Shown here: positions 4,793-7,384 of the stretch, in pieces
How the letters are laid out: every line of letters starts with the position of its first letter
Numbering within the stretch: position 1 is the first letter of the stretch
DNA from: Flavobacteriales bacterium
GTDB lineage: Bacteria; Bacteroidota; Bacteroidia; Flavobacteriales; UBA7430
Reading direction: 5' to 3'
Assembly (NCBI GenBank): GCA_024959975.1
Contig: JANXFM010000153.1
Location: 1-7,384, forward strand
DNA: 7,384 nucleotides
Program-made: the position numbers and the translations under genes
Notes under the pieces: generated by a model
What the model was told of the DNA's origin: nothing
Database searches by the model: none
The model's input: the letters and a program-made list of their open reading frames with translations, nothing else

Positions 4793-4925
4793 ACTGGTAA
4801 AAGGTAGGGAATGCCCTTTTAACGGTAAATATATGGGGTGGGTATCCAAAAAACACTCATGGGGGTGGGCTATTTAGCATAAGACATCCACACACCTACC
4901 TAAACACTAAATATTACAGGAAAAT
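4793..4925 (+). repeat. Intergenic repeat R, copy R3
   Basis: This is the longest copy: a GGTAGG to CGGTAAA leader (4803-4828) like that at 2400-2427, the core with ATGGGGTGGG and ATGGGGGTGGG (4833-4869), and the right part ACACTAAATATTACAGGAAAAT (4904-4925) shared with R2. It begins about 20 bases past the regulator stop and ends four bases before the conserved tail of gene B. All three R copies point the same way. Confidence 0.75.
4799..4820 (+). terminator. Weak terminator-like hairpin after the regulator
   Basis: AAAAGG (4799-4804) and CCTTTT (4815-4820) pair around a 10-base loop and end in four T, 28 bases past the regulator stop. It may terminate the plus-strand operon, but the stem is short and lies inside the R3 leader. 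Confidence 0.3.
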
Positions 4926-4928
4926 ACA

Positions 4929-4961
4929 GTTATTGAACTACAACTTAAAAGGAACGGATTA
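4929..4961 (-). repeat. Shared 33-base sequence downstream of B (partner 928-960)
   Basis: This matches 928-960 with one difference. It is separated from B's stop codon by about 27 bases (4962-4988) that A lacks; part of that spacer (TTAAATAGGTAAAG) recurs after C at 5759-5772. Confidence 0.85.
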
Positions 4962-4985
4962 TCGTTAAATAGGTAAAGGGGTAAA

Positions 4986-5008
4986 GTGTTAAAAAGCGCG
5001 AATAACAC
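4986..5008 (-). promoter_or_regulatory. Stem-loop at the 3' end of variable repeat B
   Basis: GTGTTA (4986-4991) and TAACAC (5003-5008) are exact inverse complements around an 11-base loop, spanning the stop codon of B. D has the same pair with one mismatch; C and A keep only one arm fully. DGR target sites are known to carry short inverted repeats near the variable-repeat 3' end, so this is a candidate homing structure; the 6-bp stem is modest. Confidence 0.35.
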
Positions 5009-5108
5009 GAACCCTGCCTGTATGGTTCTTACCGTTGCTGATCGTGTCACCATTACTGAAATAGACGTGCCACGCGTCGTTAAAATTGCTCTCCGAGGAA
5101 GACCAATA
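4989..5108 (-). repeat. Candidate DGR variable repeat, gene B
   Basis: Forty codons run from TATTGG (5108) to TAA. The ends match A and D almost base for base. Interior codons at template-type AAC sites read AGC, GAC, CAC, GAC, ATC, AGC, AAC and AAC. Codons around them (GCGTGG, TTC, AATGGT, AAG, GGC) are constant in B, C and mostly D. Confidence 0.8.
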
Positions 5109-5729
5109 CCAATTATTTCCGAAACCTCCTATATCGCCCTCAGATCCTCCGTTTCCTATGGTGTTATACATTTCTTTAAGTTCATCTTTTGAGGGTAAAT
5201 ACCAGTCGCTATAGTCTCCATATTCATAGGCTAATACCTCACTCGCTGCTATTGGTGTTTCTGAGCATCCTGCTACAATCTCTAAAGTGTTTTGTAGGCC
5301 TGTGCCTATACCATCTAGTTCTGGACTTACGCTGGAATTATCACCGTTTATATCTGTTCCATAACAACCCCACTCATACGTTCCTTCTATGTCTTCCATA
5401 GCTGCAACTAAACCGTGTTCGCCTGTTTCGTCAACATAGAACACAATACCGCCCTCAGCCGCCATTCCAACAAAGTACTCTATATTCCCATCACAATCAT
5501 ACCCTTGTTCAGCAAATTCACAAGAACCATCATCGGTCATTGCTGTAGAATCATAGTTACACGCTAAATCATCTGTACAGCCAAGATATACACAAGTGTT
5601 ATCATAAATAGTGGCTTCCGAATTATAATTAGAAGCTAAAGAGTCAGTACATCCTTTTATGTCTTTACCACAAGAGGAAACAAACCCAACCAATGGAGCC
5701 AATAGTAGTATGTAAAGTATCTTTTTCAT
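4989..5729 (-). CDS. Lipoprotein DUF1566-like variable protein B
   Basis: The 246-residue protein starts with a lipoprotein signal (MKKILYILLLAPLVGFVSSC, lipobox VSSC, lipidated Cys20), so it should be membrane-anchored. Two Asp/Asn/Cys modules follow (about 26-48 GCTDSLASNYNSEAT and 50-72 GCTDDLACNYDSTAM), then a short AEQGYDCDGN linker. The DUF1566-like domain (about 93-246) has EGGIVFYVDETG, EHGLVAAMED, YEWGCYG, DWYLPSKDELKEMY and GGFGNNWYWSSSE, and ends RVRVIRAF. It lacks the N-terminal GWNM domain of A and C. The last 39 codons are a candidate DGR variable repeat. It is third in a minus-strand convoy D-C-B, 45 bases after the stop of C, and is probably cotranscribed. It is the most compact exported member; surface ligand binding is inferred. 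Confidence 0.88.
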   Translation of the reverse strand: MKKILYILLLAPLVGFVSSCGKDIKGCTDSLASNYNSEATIYDNTCVYLGCTDDLACNYDSTAMTDDGSCEFAEQGYDCDGNIEYFVGMAAEGGIVFYVDETGEHGLVAAMEDIEGTYEWGCYGTDINGDNSSVSPELDGIGTGLQNTLEIVAGCSETPIAASEVLAYEYGDYSDWYLPSKDELKEMYNTIGNGGSEGDIGGFGNNWYWSSSESNFNDAWHVYFSNGDTISNGKNHTGRVRVIRAF

Positions 5730-5774
5730 AATTAGTTGTTAGAAGGAACGGATTAGCGTTAAATAGGTAAAGAG

Positions 5775-5894
5775 TTAATAAGCGCGGATAACACGAACCT
5801 TGCCTGGATAGCTCTTATAGTAGTAGTACGTGAGACCATTACTGAAATAGACGGACCACGCGCCGTTATACGTGTACCCCGAGGAAGACCAGTA
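5775..5894 (-). repeat. Candidate DGR variable repeat, gene C
   Basis: Forty codons run from TACTGG (5894) to TAA, colinear with B. At template-type AAC sites it reads TAC, GGC, TCC, CTC, TAC, TAC, TAC and AGC. Three differences from the common frame are not adenine changes on the sense strand (TAC for TAT in codon 1, ATC for ATT and TAT for TTT near the end), so C has also drifted or uses a slightly different template. Confidence 0.75.
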
Positions 5895-6851
5895 CCATCT
5901 ATCGCTAAATCCGCCTATGTTATTATTGACGTTTAAGCTCCCTTGTCCGATAATTAAATACATTTCGTAGAGTTCGTCTCTCGATGGTAAATACCAGTCT
6001 TCATGACCATCTATTTGAGCATCTAAGGCGGCTTGGGCAGTAGTGATGCTTCCATATTCTGTTTGACAGTTTTGATTTACAATATCCAATGTATTCTGAT
6101 AGCCTGTACCTATGGCTGTTCCATTTGCGCCGTCAACATTCTCGCCATAACAACCCCACTCATAAGTGCCTTCTAGATCTTCTTGTGTGGCTACCAAACC
6201 GTGCTCACCTGTTTCGTCTATGTAGAAAACTATTCCACCCTCTGCAAAGTCACCTATTTGATGTTGAAGTTTATCACCTTCACAATTATATCCTGTTTCA
6301 GCATAAGTACATTCTCCCTCATCTGTTGCCAATTCATTGTAGTTACAAGCAGATGAATCTTGACATCCTAAAACTTCATTAGCATCATATATACCATCCC
6401 CATCTGAGTCGTAATTACAATTTCCATCATCTGTTGTTGCCAACCAACTAAAATTTACGGCCTCACAATCTGTACAACCTTCAATAACTGGAAGGGAAAT
6501 ACTTTCGCAAAACGAAAAACCATATTCTGTTGCATTCATTTTTATCTGATAGCCTTCTCCACGTTCTAAAAAGCCTATACTATTAAAGCCATATTCAGGC
6601 ATGTATACACTGCCATTATTGTCTCTTACTATTTCAATTTTATCTAAAATAGAATTAAATGCTTCAACTAAATCAATTGGTTGAACACAAGGGTATCCAA
6701 ACATATTCCAGCCTTGAACAAAATTCTTAGTGATTATTGGGTTCGTTTCTTGAGTAAGAAGATTATAATCATTAATCGAATAACAAGGGTCATCATTCTG
6801 TGCAATTACATACAGCGGGACAAATAGCAGAATGTAAAGTAGGTTTTTCAT
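5775..6851 (-). CDS. Exported Cys-module DUF1566-like variable protein C
   Basis: The 358-residue protein has a signal peptide (MKNLLYILLFVPLYVIA, cut before Q18). The N-terminal domain (about 22-118) is shared with A: DDPCYSINDYNLLTQ, GWNMFGYPC, YMPEYGFNSIG, GYQIKM. Asp/Cys modules follow (about 125-192: GCTDCEAVNFSWLATTDDGNC, split by a DSDGDGIYDANEVLG calcium-loop-like stretch, then GCQDSSACNYNELATDEGEC). The DUF1566-like domain (about 203-358) has EGGIVFYIDETGEHGLVATQ, YEWGCYG, DWYLPSRDELYEMY and WYWSSSG, and ends KVRVIRAY. The variable tail includes a run of four Tyr. It starts two bases after the stop of D and ends 45 bases before B, so it is the middle gene of a D-C-B convoy. Asp-rich loops suggest calcium-stabilised extracellular modules (inference). 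Confidence 0.88.
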   Translation of the reverse strand: MKNLLYILLFVPLYVIAQNDDPCYSINDYNLLTQETNPIITKNFVQGWNMFGYPCVQPIDLVEAFNSILDKIEIVRDNNGSVYMPEYGFNSIGFLERGEGYQIKMNATEYGFSFCESISLPVIEGCTDCEAVNFSWLATTDDGNCNYDSDGDGIYDANEVLGCQDSSACNYNELATDEGECTYAETGYNCEGDKLQHQIGDFAEGGIVFYIDETGEHGLVATQEDLEGTYEWGCYGENVDGANGTAIGTGYQNTLDIVNQNCQTEYGSITTAQAALDAQIDGHEDWYLPSRDELYEMYLIIGQGSLNVNNNIGGFSDRWYWSSSGYTYNGAWSVYFSNGLTYYYYKSYPGKVRVIRAY

Positions 6852-6853
6852 AA

Positions 6854-7327
6854 TTATTTGTCAGAAGGAGCTATGTTCTGATAAGTAGGTAAAGGGGTGA
6901 AGTGTAAAAAAGCGCGAATAACACGAACCCTGTATGGGTAGTCCTTATAGTCGTTGGCCGGATAACCATTACCTAAACTGACGCTCCACGCGTTGTAATT
7001 AGAGCTCTCCGATGAAGACCAATAAAAATCATTTTCAAAAGGGTGCTTATTAGACTGATACATCTCTATTAACTCTTTTTTAGTAGGCAATCTCCACTCT
7101 GGATGGTTTTCATATTTTTTCATTGCCTCATGCCAAGTCATAAGTTCGGGCTCATCATAAAACTCATGGTGTTCTTCATGAAATAGATGTTCGCATATTT
7201 CCTTCAAGTCTGAGCCCTTCTCATCTTGTAATATATCAGGATATATCCTATTGCTGTACCACTCATAAACGATACTTAAAACCTCATCTTCGGATAAACC
7301 TTTTTCTTTGATTATATCTTCATACAT
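6854..7327 (-). CDS. DUF1566-like variable protein D without signal peptide
   Basis: The 157-residue protein is a paralogue of the partial gene at 1-323. An acidic helical N-terminus (MYEDIIKEKGLSEDEVLSIV to about residue 60) precedes a short DUF1566-like core: MTWHEAMKKYENHPEWRLPT, KKELIEMYQSN, DFYWSSSES, AW, then RVRVIRAF. No signal peptide or lipobox is present, so it is predicted cytoplasmic, unlike A, B and C. The variable repeat spans 6905-7024. The codon that is TAA in A, B and C is TTA here, so translation continues 17 residues (LHFTPLPTYQNIAPSDK) through the conserved tail and stops at 6854, two bases before the start of C. It heads the D-C-B convoy. Function is unknown; a diversified intracellular binder is one reading, or an N-terminally truncated relative of the exported forms. 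Confidence 0.87.
   Translation of the reverse strand: MYEDIIKEKGLSEDEVLSIVYEWYSNRIYPDILQDEKGSDLKEICEHLFHEEHHEFYDEPELMTWHEAMKKYENHPEWRLPTKKELIEMYQSNKHPFENDFYWSSSESSNYNAWSVSLGNGYPANDYKDYPYRVRVIRAFLHFTPLPTYQNIAPSDK
6905..7024 (-). repeat. Candidate DGR variable repeat, gene D
   Basis: It runs from TATTGG (7024) through the former stop codon position (6907-6905). At template-type AAC sites it reads AGC, AAC, AGC, TAT, GCC, AAC, GAC and GAC. The 3' frame AGGGTTCGTGTTATTCGC is identical to A and B. The substitution TAA to TTA (6906) falls on an adenine at the very end of the repeat. Confidence 0.8.
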
Positions 7328-7384
7328 ATCGGTTGTATTTTTTCTTTATACATGATTTAGTCATCCCAAATAAAGTTACGATTT
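7014..7384. repeat. Direct duplicate of 1-380
   Basis: This is colinear with 1-380 and extends past the start codon of D into upstream DNA to the window edge. The -7-like box TAACTTTA (minus strand) upstream of 7327 is kept in both. The copy lacks the 9 bases present in the left one. Confidence 0.9.

Noticed and set aside
2399..4925. Integron cassette array with R copies as attC sites
   Set aside because: The R copies lack a long imperfect palindrome and paired core sites, and no integrase is present; the resemblance is only in layout.
1..7384. CRISPR array
   Set aside because: There are no short regularly spaced direct repeats; the repeats here are gene tails, duplicated genes and intergenic elements.

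Overview
The window looks like an accessory region of an AT-rich Bacteroidota (flavobacterial-type) genome. Pointers are the lack of Shine-Dalgarno sequences, two or three promoters of the Bacteroidota form TTTG-N19-TAnnTTTG, short signal peptides ending in AQ or GQ, and secreted proteins built from Asp/Asn/Cys-rich 'GCTD..A.NYN..A..DDGSC' modules common in marine Flavobacteriia. No ribosomal RNA, housekeeping gene or full transposase is present, so the species cannot be named.

The main content is a family of minus-strand genes whose C-termini carry one shared cassette. The copies are a partial gene at 1-323 (D', running off the left edge), A at 958-2235, and a tight convoy D-C-B (7327-6854, 6851-5775, 5729-4989). 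All belong to the DUF1566/Lcl_C-like (also Fib_succ_major-like) group with a C-type-lectin-type C-terminus: WYLPS or WRLPT, then YWSSS, ending RVRVIRAF. A and C are exported, B is a predicted lipoprotein, and D and D' have no signal peptide. The last ~40 codons of A, B, C and D form a nearly fixed nucleotide frame in which particular codons differ in every gene, mostly at bases one and two while base three stays C or T. That pattern is expected if AAC/AAT codons of a template were mutated at adenines, which is the signature of a diversity-generating retroelement (DGR) variable repeat. No reverse transcriptase, Avd or template repeat lies in the window, so this would be a multi-target variable-protein cluster served from elsewhere.

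The middle (2236-4988) is a plus-strand block of small genes: two unknown proteins behind a good promoter (2684-3302), a secreted Tyr/Gln/Asn-rich protein (3474-3839), and a membrane protein overlapping a small Xre-type regulator (4102-4771) behind a promoter whose -33 element sits inside a palindrome. A three-copy intergenic repeat in the same orientation (about 2399-2511, 3366-3432, 4793-4925) punctuates the block. A 150-bp element with perfect 17-bp inverted ends (3881-4030) lies before the membrane-protein operon. A plus-strand scrap of a DUF1566 gene (2513-2608) shows that variable-protein genes have been broken and rearranged here.

The left intergenic region (324-957) holds a strong minus-strand terminator (722-751), a degenerate tRNA-like 3' end just before it, a diverged ~150-bp repeat also found upstream of gene A, and a possible promoter for D'. 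The first 380 bases and the last 371 are duplicates, so the locus has grown by duplication and probably continues at both ends.
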